Shown here: positions 9,601-18,859 of the stretch, in pieces | Layout: each line of letters starts with the position of its first letter | Numbering within the stretch: the stretch's first letter is position 1 | Origin: Arthrobacter pascens | GTDB taxonomy: Bacteria > Actinomycetota > Actinomycetes > Actinomycetales > Micrococcaceae | Direction of reading: 5' to 3' | Length of the DNA stretch: 64,000 nucleotides | Assembly: GCF_030816475.1 (NCBI RefSeq) | Contig: NZ_JAUSXF010000001.1 | Location: forward strand, 1,240,001-1,304,000 | The notes under the pieces: model-generated | Seen by the model: only the letters and a program-made list of their open reading frames with translations | Told to the model about the DNA's origin: nothing | The model's database searches: none | Program-made: the position numbers and the translations under genes

Positions 9601-10802
9601 TGACTACAACCCGTGGCGAGCACCCATCCGAGGACCACGCCGACAGGCTCGAAGCCCGCATGGCCCCGGCCGAACAGCCCACCGAACCAGGACACGCAAG
9701 CACGCTGCCCGATGACACTGCCCCGGACGGCGACGTGCCGCGGCGTGCGAAGCAAGGCAACAAGCTGTCCGTGATGACGGTGTCCGGCGTCCTGGCTCTG
9801 GGTCTGGGCATTGCGGCCGGAACGGTCCCCGTGCCCTACGTGGTGGAATCGCCCGGTCCTGCATTCAACACGCTCGGCGAGGCCCAGGGAAGCCCGGTCA
9901 TCAGCGTCACAGGGCATGAAGCGTATCCGGCCAAAGGGAACCTCGACCTGACCACCGTCTATGTCGAGGGCGGCCCTAACGGCCCGATCAGCATCCTCGG
10001 GGCCTTCGCCGCCTGGCTGGACCGGTCAAAAGCGGTATACCCGGAGGAACTCATCTACCCGAGCGGGACCACCAAGGAGCAGTCCGCGGAAGAGGGGGCG
10101 GTGGCTATGGCCACCTCGCAGGAGAATGCCGTCGCTTCCGCCCTGACCGAGCTCAAGATTCCCTTCGGCCAGCAGCTCCAGGCCGCCGGTCTCTCTGATG
10201 GCTCCCCGTCGGCGGGCAAGATCGAGAAGGGTGATGTCTTCGAGTCGATCAACGGCAAACCAGTGACCTCCCTCGCTGTCGTCCAGGCAGAACTGGCAGC
10301 GGGAAAGGGGGCACCGGCCACATTGGTGATGGACAGGGCAGGTCAGCCGGTCACCGAGACCGTCACGCCGATGGACAACGGCGCCGGCCGGTACATCCTG
10401 GGCGTTATGCTCCAGTACCGCTTCACCTTCCCCTTCGACGTGAAAATCTCGCTGGACAAGGTCGTCGGACCCAGCGCGGGCATGATGTTTTCGCTGGGCA
10501 TCATCGATACCCTGACTCCCGGTGACCTGACCGGCGGGAAGCATGTCGCCGGAACAGGCACAATTTCGCCCGACGGGGTGGTGGGGCCGATTGGCGGAAT
10601 CGGCCAAAAAATGGAGGGTGCCCGCGCCGGCGGAGCCACGCTGTTCCTTGCGCCGGCAGCGAACTGTAACGAGGTTGTGGGACATATTCCGCAGGGGCTG
10701 CAGGTGGTGAAGGTGGAGAATCTCGCCCAGGCGCGCCACGCCGTCGAGGTTGCCGGTTCAGGCCACGACACGTCCGGTCTGCCTGGTTGTTCCAGCAACT
10801 AG
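9600..10802 (+). CDS. Membrane-anchored PDZ and Lon-type (S16) protease, YlbL-like
   Basis: 400-aa protein: a disordered cytoplasmic N-terminus, one membrane segment (SVMTVSGVLALGLGIAAGTV, about residues 59-78), a PDZ region around GDVFESINGKPVTSL, and a C-terminal Lon protease fold. The Ser-Lys dyad is visible as GPSAGMMFSLGI (Ser) and GGIGQKMEGARAGGA (Lys). There is no AAA ATPase domain, so it would act on extracytoplasmic substrates without ATP. It is syntenic with Rv3194c, between the DUF2342 protein and UPF0182. Substrate unknown. Confidence 0.88.
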   Translation: MTTTRGEHPSEDHADRLEARMAPAEQPTEPGHASTLPDDTAPDGDVPRRAKQGNKLSVMTVSGVLALGLGIAAGTVPVPYVVESPGPAFNTLGEAQGSPVISVTGHEAYPAKGNLDLTTVYVEGGPNGPISILGAFAAWLDRSKAVYPEELIYPSGTTKEQSAEEGAVAMATSQENAVASALTELKIPFGQQLQAAGLSDGSPSAGKIEKGDVFESINGKPVTSLAVVQAELAAGKGAPATLVMDRAGQPVTETVTPMDNGAGRYILGVMLQYRFTFPFDVKISLDKVVGPSAGMMFSLGIIDTLTPGDLTGGKHVAGTGTISPDGVVGPIGGIGQKMEGARAGGATLFLAPAANCNEVVGHIPQGLQVVKVENLAQARHAVEVAGSGHDTSGLPGCSSN

Positions 10803-10894
10803 ACTGAGGCCAGGAACTAAGCTTTACCGCCACTCGTGGCAGATATGACGGACGTTGCCACAGGCTTGACCGGTCACGGATGTCACCTGCAGGC

Positions 10895-10932
10895 ACGCGC
10901 TTGAAATGTTAATCTGACGACAGCTATGAGGT
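10895..10932 (+). promoter_or_regulatory. Possible promoter and SD of UPF0182 gene
   Basis: TTGAAA followed about 18 bases later by TATGAG (10925-10930), and a GAGG at about 10928-10932 spaced seven bases from the TTG at 10940. The -10 and the ribosome site overlap, so at most one reading is right. Confidence 0.25.
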
Positions 10933-10939
10933 ACCGAGT

Positions 10940-13939
10940 TTGTCCCGTCCCACCAGCCCCATCCCGTCCGGAAGGAACCCGTCAAGACGCGGTGCCCTCA
11001 CGCCCACGCTGATCCTGGTTGCCCTTGTGGTGGTGGGTTTCATTTTCTTTGCCAACGTGTGGACTGATGTCCTCTGGTACCGGCAGCTCGGGTTCTTCGA
11101 AGTGTTCGTGACGGAAAACGTCGCACGTATCGGCATCTTTGTCGCAGGCTTTGCGCTCATGTTCCTGGCCGTCTATTTTGCCATCCGGACCGCCTACCGG
11201 GCCCGGCCTGTCTACGCCCCCGATTCGGAGGTCCGGGACAACCTCAACCGGTACCAGGCCCAGCTCGAGCCGGTCCGCCGTGTCGTCATGGTGGGACTGC
11301 CTATCCTGTTCGGTCTTTTCGCCGGCAGCGCCGCCGCCAGCCAGTGGCAGAAGGTCCTCCTGTTCTTCAACCAGGAGCCGTTCGGACAGAGGGATCCTGT
11401 GTTCGGCATGGACATCAGCTTCTACCTGATGACCCTTCCGTTTTTCGGGTTCGTCACCGGTTTCCTGATCAGCGTCGTGGTGCTGGCAGGCATTGCCGGC
11501 ACCCTGACCCACTACCTCTACGGCAGCATCCGGCTGATGGAACGCGGAATTTTCACGAGCCGCGCCGCCCAGATCCACCTCGCGGTCACCGGCGCCGCGT
11601 TCCTTCTCCTTCTCGGCGCCAACTTCTGGCTCGACCGCTTCGGGTCATTGCAGAACAGTGGGGGCCACTGGGCCGGCGCGCTATACACAGATGTGAACGC
11701 CGTCATCCCCACGAAAGCCATCCTTGCGGTAGCCGCCGTGCTGGTGGCCATCCTGTTTGTCGTGGCCGCGGTCATCGGACGCTGGCGCCTGCCTGTCATC
11801 GGAACCGCCATGCTGGTCATCACCTCAATCCTGGCCGGCGGAGTCTATCCCTGGGTCATACAGCAGTTCCAGGTCCGGCCCTCCGAGCAGACGCTGGAAA
11901 ATCCCTATATCACCCGCAACATCCAGATGACCCGCTCCGCTTATGGCCTGGACAAGGTCCAGGTGGATCAGTACAACGCGACGAACAATGCGACTACCGG
12001 CGCTCTCGCCCCCGACGCCCAGACCACCGCCAACATCCGGTTGCTGGACCCCAACCTCATTTCGGACGCGTTCGCCCAGCTGGAGCAGTACCGGCCCTAC
12101 TACCAGTTCCCCAAGTCGCTTAATGTGGACCGTTACCAGGTGGACGGCAAAGTGCAGGACACAGTCATTGCTGTCCGTGAACTCAATCCCCAGAACGTGG
12201 CGTCGAACCAGCAAGGCTGGCTCAACCAGCACGTTGTGTACACGCACGGCTACGGCGTTGTCGCGGCGAAGGGAAACAAGTTCACCGTCGACGGCAAGCC
12301 GGACTTCCTCCAGTCAGGCATACCCTCGACCGGTGTCCTCGGCAACGATTCCACATACGAGCCGCGCATTTACTTCGGCGAGGATTCACCGGAGTATTCC
12401 ATCGTCGGCGGCCCGGCCGGCGCCGCTCCCCGGGAGCAGGACAGGCCCTCCGGCAAGGAAGGCGGCGGCGAAACGCAGTACACCTTCACCGGCAACGGCG
12501 GCCCCAACGTGGGCAGTTTCTTCAACAAGGTCCTTTACGCCATCAAGTTCCAGTCTTCGGACCTGCTTCTGTCGGACGGCGTGAACGCGGACTCGCAGAT
12601 CCTCTATGACCGCAACCCGCGGGAGCGGATCCAGAAAGTCGCCCCGTACCTGACTGTTGACGGCAACGCCTACCCGGCTGTAGTCGACGGACGCGTGAAG
12701 TGGATTGTGGACGGCTACACCACGAGCCAGTACTACCCGTATTCCCAGCAGGCGCAGCTCTCGGACGCCACGACGGACTCGCAGACCACTTCCGGACGCG
12801 CAGTGGCACTGCCGAACAGCTCGGTGAACTACATCAGGAACTCGGTCAAGGCGACCGTCGACGCCTATGACGGATCGGTGACCCTGTACGCCTGGGACGA
12901 CCAGGATCCGCTCCTGAAGGCGTGGCAGAAGGTCTTTCCGACTTCCCTCAAGCCGTTCTCCGAAATGTCAGGAGACGTCATGAGCCACGTGCGCTACCCG
13001 GAGGACCTGTTCAAGGTCCAGCGCGAGCTCCTCGGCCGTTATCACGTCACGGACCCTGTCAGCTTCTACAAGACAGACGACGCCTGGAGCGTGCCGAACG
13101 ACCCCACGGTCTCAACGGACGTCAAACAGCCCCCGTTCTACATGTCCCTCCAGATGCCTGACCAGAAGCAGCCGGCCTTCCAGCTGACATCGTCGTTCAT
13201 TCCGCAGATTGTGAACGGTACAGCCCGCAACGTCCTGTACGGCTTCCTGGCAGCGGACTCCGACGCCGGCAACCAGAAAGGCGTCAAGGCAGACACCTAT
13301 GGCCAGCTGAGGCTCCTCCGGATTCCGCCTGAGGCCCAGGTTCCCGGTCCGGGCCAGGCACAAAACAAGTTCAACTCGGACCCGTCTGTCTCCCAGGCGT
13401 TGAACCTGCTGAGGCAAGGGGCCTCGGATGTGCTGAACGGCAACCTGTTGACCCTTCCTGTCGGCGGTGGAATCCTGTACGTCCAGCCCGTTTACCTCAA
13501 ATCCACGGGTGAAACGTCCTATCCCACGCTGCAGCGCGTGCTCGTGGCCTTCGGTGACAAGGTTGGGTTCGCCCCCACCCTGGACGCGGCCCTCAAACAG
13601 CTCTTCGGCGGGGATTCAGGCGCTTCCGCCGGCGACTCCGCCAACAATGGCCAGACGCCAGCCGCTCCGGGTGCCACGCCGCCTACGGTCAGCGTCGGCG
13701 CACAGGCCGACCTGAAGGCCGCGCTGGAAGCGGCGAACGCCGCCATCAAGGCCGGGCAGGCGGCCCTCGCGGCCGGTGACTTCGCCACGTACGGGGACCA
13801 GCAGAAGAAGCTCGCCGCAGCCATCCAGAGTGCCCTTGACGCCCAGGCCAAGATCCCGGCAACGACTCCGGAAGCCACGCCGGCGCCCGCTGCCACCCCA
13901 TCGGCAAGCCCGTCAGGTTCGTCCACGCCGTCGCCCTAA
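10940..13939 (+). CDS. UPF0182 family large membrane protein
   Basis: 999-aa protein of the UPF0182 family (Rv3193c position). Several transmembrane segments lie in the first 300 residues, for example [19 protein letters not shown] and [12 protein letters not shown] large extracytoplasmic domain follows, with [12 protein letters not shown] and [17 protein letters not shown]. The C-terminal 120 residues are Ala/Gly/Pro/Thr-rich with a helical Ala/Lys stretch, ending [20 protein letters not shown]. The start is TTG at 10940; the nearby ATG at 10926 is out of frame. Function unknown; its neighbours suggest a role in envelope proteostasis. Confidence 0.9.
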   Translation: MSRPTSPIPSGRNPSRRGALTPTLILVALVVVGFIFFANVWTDVLWYRQLGFFEVFVTENVARIGIFVAGFALMFLAVYFAIRTAYRARPVYAPDSEVRDNLNRYQAQLEPVRRVVMVGLPILFGLFAGSAAASQWQKVLLFFNQEPFGQRDPVFGMDISFYLMTLPFFGFVTGFLISVVVLAGIAGTLTHYLYGSIRLMERGIFTSRAAQIHLAVTGAAFLLLLGANFWLDRFGSLQNSGGHWAGALYTDVNAVIPTKAILAVAAVLVAILFVVAAVIGRWRLPVIGTAMLVITSILAGGVYPWVIQQFQVRPSEQTLENPYITRNIQMTRSAYGLDKVQVDQYNATNNATTGALAPDAQTTANIRLLDPNLISDAFAQLEQYRPYYQFPKSLNVDRYQVDGKVQDTVIAVRELNPQNVASNQQGWLNQHVVYTHGYGVVAAKGNKFTVDGKPDFLQSGIPSTGVLGNDSTYEPRIYFGEDSPEYSIVGGPAGAAPREQDRPSGKEGGGETQYTFTGNGGPNVGSFFNKVLYAIKFQSSDLLLSDGVNADSQILYDRNPRERIQKVAPYLTVDGNAYPAVVDGRVKWIVDGYTTSQYYPYSQQAQLSDATTDSQTTSGRAVALPNSSVNYIRNSVKATVDAYDGSVTLYAWDDQDPLLKAWQKVFPTSLKPFSEMSGDVMSHVRYPEDLFKVQRELLGRYHVTDPVSFYKTDDAWSVPNDPTVSTDVKQPPFYMSLQMPDQKQPAFQLTSSFIPQIVNGTARNVLYGFLAADSDAGNQKGVKADTYGQLRLLRIPPEAQVPGPGQAQNKFNSDPSVSQALNLLRQGASDVLNGNLLTLPVGGGILYVQPVYLKSTGETSYPTLQRVLVAFGDKVGFAPTLDAALKQLFGGDSGASAGDSANNGQTPAAPGATPPTVSVGAQADLKAALEAANAAIKAGQAALAAGDFATYGDQQKKLAAAIQSALDAQAKIPATTPEATPAPAATPSASPSGSSTPSP

Positions 13940-13972
13940 ACGGTCACCTGACAGGCCCAGGCCTGGAACAAA

Positions 13973-14029
13973 CAACTGCGGCAGCCCGGCCACATCCCAC
14001 AGAAGGGAGTGGCCGGGCTGCCGCAGTTG
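13973..14029 (+). terminator. Long perfect hairpin after UPF0182
   Basis: 21-bp arms at 13973-13993 and 14009-14029 are exact reverse complements around a 15-base loop. There is no U-tract, so it may end transcription with Rho or stabilise the 3' end. It separates the UPF0182 gene from the tRNA genes. Confidence 0.6.
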
Positions 14030-14104
14030 CGCCGGCCATCAGACGTCTTCCGACGTCAGAGCCCTGCCGGGCCGAGAGCGAGACGCACATCACGCCTTCT
14101 CGAT

Positions 14105-14133
14105 TTGGCCTCCCGTTCACCTGCCGGTAGAGT
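14105..14133 (+). promoter_or_regulatory. Promoter of first tRNA-fMet gene
   Basis: TTGGCC at 14105-14110, a 17-base spacer, then TAGAGT at 14128-14133, which would start transcription about five bases before the tRNA. The second tRNA copy has TAGTGT at the matching distance but no clear -35. Confidence 0.55.
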
Positions 14134-14144
14134 TGATCTTGCGA

Positions 14145-14218
14145 CGCGGGGTGGAGCAGTTCGGTAGCTCGCTGGGCTCATAACCCAGAGGTCACAGGTT
14201 CAAATCCTGTCCCCGCAA
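14145..14218 (+). tRNA. Initiator tRNA-fMet (CAU), copy 1
   Basis: 74-nt cloverleaf with CAU anticodon. Initiator hallmarks are visible: a C1:A72 mismatch at the top of the acceptor stem (CGCGGGG against CCCCGCA) and three consecutive G:C pairs in the anticodon stem (GGG-CUCAUAA-CCC). The T-arm is ACAGG-TTCAAAT-CCTGT. The 3' CCA is not encoded (AACTG follows), so CCA must be added enzymatically. Confidence 0.95.
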
Positions 14219-14224
14219 CTGACG

Positions 14225-14258
14225 GAAAGCCCGGATCTGGAAACAGGTCCGGGCTTTC
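14225..14258 (+). terminator. Terminator of tRNA-fMet copy 1
   Basis: Stem GAAAGCCCGGA / TCCGGGCTTTC (14225-14235 and 14248-14258) followed by a short pyrimidine/T-rich stretch. It ends the first tRNA transcript, so the two tRNAs are probably separate units. Confidence 0.65.
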
Positions 14259-14361
14259 CTGTTTGTGCCGTCGTGGGTTTGAATGGCTGTTAGACGGACC
14301 AGGCAGGTGCAGCGGACCTGGCGAAAGTGGCAGCCAAAGTAGGGTAGTGTTGATCAAGCGA

Positions 14362-14438
14362 CGCGGGGTGGAGCAGTTCGGTAGCTCGCTGGGCTCATAA
14401 CCCAGAGGTCACAGGTTCAAATCCTGTCCCCGCAACCA
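14362..14438 (+). tRNA. Initiator tRNA-fMet (CAU), copy 2, CCA encoded
   Basis: The 74-nt body is identical to copy 1, including C1:A72 and the three G:C pairs of the anticodon stem. Here the CCA tail is encoded (14436-14438). The upstream flank GTTGATC-N2-GCGA is shared with copy 1, showing a local duplication that included the promoter-proximal region. Confidence 0.95.
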
Positions 14439-14446
14439 GATGGAGG

Positions 14447-14484
14447 CCCCGACCGGCAGTTACGCCGGTCGGGGTCTTCTTTTT
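14447..14484 (+). terminator. Intrinsic terminator of tRNA-fMet copy 2
   Basis: Perfect 11-bp stem CCCCGACCGGC / GCCGGTCGGGG (14447-14457 and 14464-14474) followed by a T-rich run (TCTTCTTTTT). A classical Rho-independent terminator. Confidence 0.85.
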
Positions 14485-14573
14485 GCTGGAATGCCGGTTG
14501 TCCCTAGTATTCTCTTTCGCAGAGACTCACGTTTTGAGCACTGGCCAGTCATTCTCGAGAGGAATGTTCTTCG

Positions 14574-15506
14574 ATGTCCACATCCACAAAGAAGCCTGGG
14601 TCCGCGGCAGGCAAGCGGTCAAGACTCTATTGGGGTGTCCCTGCCGCTCTGGTGGTGCTGGTGCTCGTGGTGCTTCTGGCCAGGTGGATGACCGGACTTC
14701 CGGCTGTGGCCTCTTTTCTTGCCGACTATCCGGGCCACTCGGAGCTCCCGGGGGACGCGCCGGTGGGTTTTCCGGCGTGGTTGGCGTGGCAGCATTTCCT
14801 GAATGCTTTCTTCCTGCTCCTCATCATCCGGACCGGCTGGCAGGTGCGCACCACCACCCGCCCCAGCGGGCACTGGACGCGCAATAACAAGGGCCTGATC
14901 AAGACGAAGACGCCGCCCACCAAGATCACCCTTGAGCTCTGGTTCCACCTGACGCTGGATGCGTTGTGGATCCTCAACGGGCTGGTTTTCGCAGTCCTGC
15001 TGTTCGCGACCGGGCAGTGGATGCGGATCGTCCCTACGAGCTGGGATGTTGTCCCCAATGCCTTGTCAGCCGCGCTTCAGTACGTATCCCTCAACTGGCC
15101 CACTGAGAACGGCTGGGTCAACTACAACGCGCTCCAGCTGCTCACGTATTTCGCCACGGTCTTCATTGCCGCACCGCTTGCCTTCATCTCCGGCATCCGG
15201 ACCTCCTCCGTCTGGCCGAAGAAAGCAACGGGCCTGAACAAGGCTTACCCGATTGAACTGGCGCGGGCCATCCATTTCCCGGTGATGATCTACTTCGTCG
15301 CCTTCATTGTGGTCCATGTCTTCCTGGTACTGGCGACGGGGGCGCTGCGCAACCTGAACCATATGTACGGCCCCAGCGACGACGCCGGCTGGTTCGGATT
15401 CTGGGTCTTCGTCGCCTCGGTGGCAGTCATGGTGGCAGCCTGGTTCCTGGCCCGGCCCATCTTCCTTCGCCCGATAGCTTCCCTGATGGGCAAAGTCAGC
15501 CGCTGA
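14574..15506 (+). CDS. Cytochrome b/b6-type membrane protein (orphan)
   Basis: 310-aa integral membrane protein with about five hydrophobic spans. Histidines are placed as in b-type cytochrome anchors of formate dehydrogenase-gamma or Ni/Fe-hydrogenase type: AWQHFLNAFF, ELWFHLTLDAL and ARAIHFPVMIYFVAFIVVHVF. It would bind haem and pass electrons between quinone and a partner oxidoreductase. No catalytic partner is encoded next to it; the next gene is convergent pspA. GAGAGGAAT upstream of ATG 14574 serves as SD. Family assignment rests on the His pattern and topology. Confidence 0.75.
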   Translation: MSTSTKKPGSAAGKRSRLYWGVPAALVVLVLVVLLARWMTGLPAVASFLADYPGHSELPGDAPVGFPAWLAWQHFLNAFFLLLIIRTGWQVRTTTRPSGHWTRNNKGLIKTKTPPTKITLELWFHLTLDALWILNGLVFAVLLFATGQWMRIVPTSWDVVPNALSAALQYVSLNWPTENGWVNYNALQLLTYFATVFIAAPLAFISGIRTSSVWPKKATGLNKAYPIELARAIHFPVMIYFVAFIVVHVFLVLATGALRNLNHMYGPSDDAGWFGFWVFVASVAVMVAAWFLARPIFLRPIASLMGKVSR

Positions 15507-15532
15507 CGGCCGCCAGACTCCCAAGCACGGCG

Positions 15533-15563
15533 AAGGCCGGGGTTCCTCACGAACCCCGGCCTT
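15533..15563 (+). terminator. Terminator between cytochrome b and pspA
   Basis: 13-bp perfect stem AAGGCCGGGGTTC / GAACCCCGGCCTT with a five-base loop, located between convergent genes, so it may serve both strands. Confidence 0.75.
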
Positions 15564-15597
15564 TGAAGGCTTCAGCGGGCTTAGGGCCCGCATGCCG

Positions 15598-16389
15598 CTA
15601 AAGCTTGTCGAAATCAGCTTCCTCGACGGTTGATTCCGAAGCGGCTGACGCGCCGGAAGCGCCGATAGCCGGCTTGGCGTTGCCGGACTTGAGTGCGGCC
15701 AGGCGTGCCTCGATTTCAACCTGCTCGCCGAGATCCTCAAGCTGGTTGAACTGGGCATCGAGGCTGGACTCGGCAAGTTCCTGCTGTCCCCGCACCTTGG
15801 CCTCTTCCCGGCGGATCTTCTCTTCGAACCGGCCCACCTCGGATGTGGGATCCATGAAGTCGATGCTCTTGATGGCATCGTGGACCTGCGACTGGGCAGC
15901 GGCCGTCTTGGAACGGGCGACGAGTTCGTTGCGCTTGCTGGTGAGCTCGTTGAGCTTGCCCTTCATCTGGTCAAGGCCGGTCTTAAGCTTGTCCACGACT
16001 TCACGCTGTGAGGAGATGCTCGGCTCGGCGCCCTTGGCTTCGTTTTCGGCCGACATCTGGCGCTGCAGTGCCACCTTGGCCAGGTTGTCGAACTTCTCGG
16101 CATCTGCAGCGTGGCCCGTGCCGCGGTATTCATCGGCCTTGCGCGATGCGGCGAGGGCCTTGTTGCCCCAATCGCGGGCGTTCTTTACGTCTTCGTTGTA
16201 GTCGTCTTCGAGCATACGCAGGTTGCCGATGGTCTGCGCCACGGCGGATTCAGCCTCGGCGATGTTGTTGGTGTAGTCCCGGACCATCTGGTCCAGCATC
16301 TTCTGCGGATCCTCAGCGTTATCCAGCAACGAGTTGATGTTTGCCTTTGCAAGCTGCGCGATGCGGCCGAAAATGGACTGCTTAACCAT
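15598..16389 (-). CDS. PspA/IM30 family membrane-stress protein
   Basis: 263-aa, almost wholly alpha-helical coiled-coil protein of the PspA/IM30 (ESCRT-III-like) family, thought to coat and stabilise damaged inner membrane. The N-terminus MVKQSIFGRIAQLAKANINSLL is typical of the family. The start was set at 16389 because AAAGG lies a few bases upstream; an in-frame ATG eight codons earlier lacks this. The C-terminal 30 residues are Ala/Ser-rich. The TPM-domain gene lies 110 bp upstream on the same strand, probably one operon. Confidence 0.9.
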   Translation of the reverse strand: MVKQSIFGRIAQLAKANINSLLDNAEDPQKMLDQMVRDYTNNIAEAESAVAQTIGNLRMLEDDYNEDVKNARDWGNKALAASRKADEYRGTGHAADAEKFDNLAKVALQRQMSAENEAKGAEPSISSQREVVDKLKTGLDQMKGKLNELTSKRNELVARSKTAAAQSQVHDAIKSIDFMDPTSEVGRFEEKIRREEAKVRGQQELAESSLDAQFNQLEDLGEQVEIEARLAALKSGNAKPAIGASGASAASESTVEEADFDKL

Positions 16390-16499
16390 GGTGTTACCTT
16401 TCATCCTGCTCAATGGTGGCCACTGAAATCAGTGAACAGTTTGTTGTTTCGCTTCTATCCGCCAGCCGGTTCATTCCGGCCGGCGCCAGTTCTATCGGC

Positions 16500-18551
16500 T
16501 CAGAAACTTCCGGAGTCGCCTCCGCCGAACTCGCCTCCGCCAAAATCACCTCCGCCGAAGCCGCCGGAATCTCCGCCGCCCCAGCCGCCGCCGTCGCTGT
16601 GGCCGCCGCCCCAGCCGCCGCCGCTGCCGCCGTTGAGGATGGAGTTGATGAGGATGCCACCGAGGATGGCGCCGCCCAGGCCGCCTCCGCCGCCTCCGCC
16701 GAACATGCCTCCGCCGCCGTAGCCCTGGTTGGCATAGCCGCCGAAGTTGTCGACGTCGGCCTGGGCGAGCTGCGCCGCCTGGGCGGCGAGGGCGTGCGCC
16801 TGCTGGGCGTAGGTAAGGGCAGTGACAGGATCGTTTCGGGAGATGGAGAGGGCGTAGTCCAGGTTCCGCTGCGACTCAGCCAGCCGGGTGCGCGCCTCGG
16901 TACCCACGCCGCCGCGGCGGGCCGTGATGTAGTCCGAGGTGGCGCTGATCTGGGCCTGGGCAGACATGATGGTCTGCTGCAGGGAAGCCTGGGCCCGGCG
17001 CGCCTGTTCCTGCTGGTCCCGGATCCCGGTCAGCGCCTGGTCCAGTGCCTGATGTGCTGTTTCCACGCGCTGCAGCGTGGCGATGGGATCGATCTTCCCG
17101 CCCTGCATCTCGGCCTTGACCTGGCCAAGGGCCGACTCGACCCCGGCCACCGGTCCGGCCAGCTCCGGGTGGGCACCGGACTGGATCAGGGCCCGTGCCT
17201 GCGCCAGATCCTGGGAGGTATCCACGACGGCGGCCTCAAGGCCGTGCCGCGCCTCATCCAGGCTGGTGGAGACCTTGGAAATGGCGTCGAGGAGAACGTT
17301 GGTCTGGTGCAGGCTCTCTTCTGATGCACGGACGGCGACAGCGGCGAGGCTGGCCTCGCCTTCAGCCAGTTTCTGCTCCGCCGTGGCTGTGGCGTTCTGG
17401 ACGAAGGCCAGGCGCTCCTTGGCCTGGGTGATGTTGTCTGCGACCTGAACCAGTGCGCTGTCCGCATATTTGGAGCGGAGGGCGGTGAGCGACTGTTCGG
17501 CTTTGGCGATCTTCGCGTCGGCTTCGTGCGCTCCGGCCTGGACTGTGGCAAGTGCCTGAGGGGCGTTCTTTTCCAGCTCGCGCAAGGAATCGAAATCGGC
17601 CTTTTGTTCCTGCAGGGAAGCGAGTGCGGCCTTGGACCGGCGGATGATCTCGCCAAGCCAGCTGCGCTGCTGCTCTTCGGTATCGGGAATGTGGTCGTCC
17701 AGTTGTTGCTGGAGTTTGAACGACTCGGACATGTGGGCTTTTGCTTCCGCCAATGCCTTGGTGAAATTGCCGACGGCGGAATCGCCGTATTGGGCCTGGG
17801 CGAACATCAGTTCCTGCTCGCTGGACTTGATGGCGTCATCTGCTTCGATGAGCAGCGATCCGCTCTTGCGGCGGAGCTCCTCCACCGTGAGCGAAGCGAG
17901 CGGATCCAGCTCGGCACCCTGGGGGCCGTAGCTGGCGCTGGATGCCTGGCCCGCTTTTTTCCGCCTGTTGCGGAAGTAGAGGTACGCGCCGGCACCTCCG
18001 GCGGCTACCACACCGGTTCCAACAAGGAGCGCGGTTCCTGCGCCACTGTCGGACGGGACATTGCCACTCCCGCCTCCGGCAGCATCGCCCACCGCCGCGG
18101 CAGTATCAATGGCCGCCTGCGCGTAGTCCTTCTTGCCACCGGCAAGATTTGCGGTCACGGCATTCTGGCTGATGTTCGACTGCTTGGACCTGATGGCGCT
18201 TGAGGCGTCAGTCGCAAAATAGAACTGACCCGCGGTCGAAATGGCCAACAGTACGTCGGCTTTACCCATGGATTTGTTTGTCGCGACGGCCTTGCCCCAG
18301 TCTTCAGGCTTTGCGGGGTTCTCAAAAGAGTTCACGGTGACCACGTAGAGGTTGTACTTGTGGTCTTTCAGAAGCTTTGAGATGGCCTCCTGGACCTCCG
18401 CTTTCCGGCCACCCAGAACATTGGCGTTATCCACAATGTTCGTTCCCGAGGGAATAGTCACCGGGCTCTCCGCCCAGGCGATACCGGCGGGAGCCGCCAG
18501 CAAACCGGTCAGGCCGATCACGGCGAGGATACGTTTGAACTTTGACCGCAT
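16500..18551 (-). CDS. Secreted/membrane TPM-domain protein with coiled coil and Gly-rich tail
   Basis: 683-aa protein. Signal peptide (MRSKFKRIL... ending AWA-E), then a TPM (TLP18.3/Psb32/MOLO-1) domain around residues 30-165, a transmembrane helix (GTALLVGTGVVAAGGAGAYLYF), a long Ala/Gln/Glu coiled-coil region and about 85 C-terminal residues dominated by Gly with Trp, Phe and Asp. The start at 18551 is chosen because it begins the signal peptide; the longer frame to 18956 would overlap the divergent protease gene. It is paired with pspA, so a role in envelope maintenance is likely. Confidence 0.88.
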   Translation of the reverse strand: MRSKFKRILAVIGLTGLLAAPAGIAWAESPVTIPSGTNIVDNANVLGGRKAEVQEAISKLLKDHKYNLYVVTVNSFENPAKPEDWGKAVATNKSMGKADVLLAISTAGQFYFATDASSAIRSKQSNISQNAVTANLAGGKKDYAQAAIDTAAAVGDAAGGGSGNVPSDSGAGTALLVGTGVVAAGGAGAYLYFRNRRKKAGQASSASYGPQGAELDPLASLTVEELRRKSGSLLIEADDAIKSSEQELMFAQAQYGDSAVGNFTKALAEAKAHMSESFKLQQQLDDHIPDTEEQQRSWLGEIIRRSKAALASLQEQKADFDSLRELEKNAPQALATVQAGAHEADAKIAKAEQSLTALRSKYADSALVQVADNITQAKERLAFVQNATATAEQKLAEGEASLAAVAVRASEESLHQTNVLLDAISKVSTSLDEARHGLEAAVVDTSQDLAQARALIQSGAHPELAGPVAGVESALGQVKAEMQGGKIDPIATLQRVETAHQALDQALTGIRDQQEQARRAQASLQQTIMSAQAQISATSDYITARRGGVGTEARTRLAESQRNLDYALSISRNDPVTALTYAQQAHALAAQAAQLAQADVDNFGGYANQGYGGGGMFGGGGGGGLGGAILGGILINSILNGGSGGGWGGGHSDGGGWGGGDSGGFGGGDFGGGEFGGGDSGSF

Positions 18552-18859
18552 GTGCAACCCTTCAGCACGCCTGACACTGATTCGGGACGAATCAGTCGTC
18601 TCGGAATCGATCAGCGCCCCCACGCGTGTGTCAAAGCCGCAGGTCGCTGTGGCAATTCCTCTTGATTCTATGGTGCACCGTCGGGGCGGTCCACAGCGGC
18701 GAATATGCCAGCAGCGAAACCGCAGGGCAGGTGCTGAAGCAGGTGCTGAAAGAACGGGAAAACGATGCGACTGACATTCAGGAACCTCCCAGTCAACGTG
18801 TGCCCGGGTTCCAGCAAGAGAGTCCATAGTTAATACAGACGAGGATGAAAGGAAGTCCA
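18552..18859. promoter_or_regulatory. 308-bp divergent intergenic region, TPM gene / HtrA gene
   Basis: Must contain promoters for both divergent genes. A perfect hairpin ACTGATTCG-gga-CGAATCAGT lies at 18576-18596 in the TPM leader, and GCAGGTGCTGAA is directly repeated at 18727-18738 and 18739-18750. The HtrA ribosome site GAAAGGAAG is at 18847-18855. No unambiguous -35/-10 pair could be assigned. Confidence 0.45.

Noticed and set aside
8068..9603. 511-codon open frame on the plus strand
   Set aside because: It lies fully antisense to the DUF2342 metalloprotease gene, has Ser/Arg-rich low-complexity composition typical of GC-rich shadow frames, and no recognisable motif.
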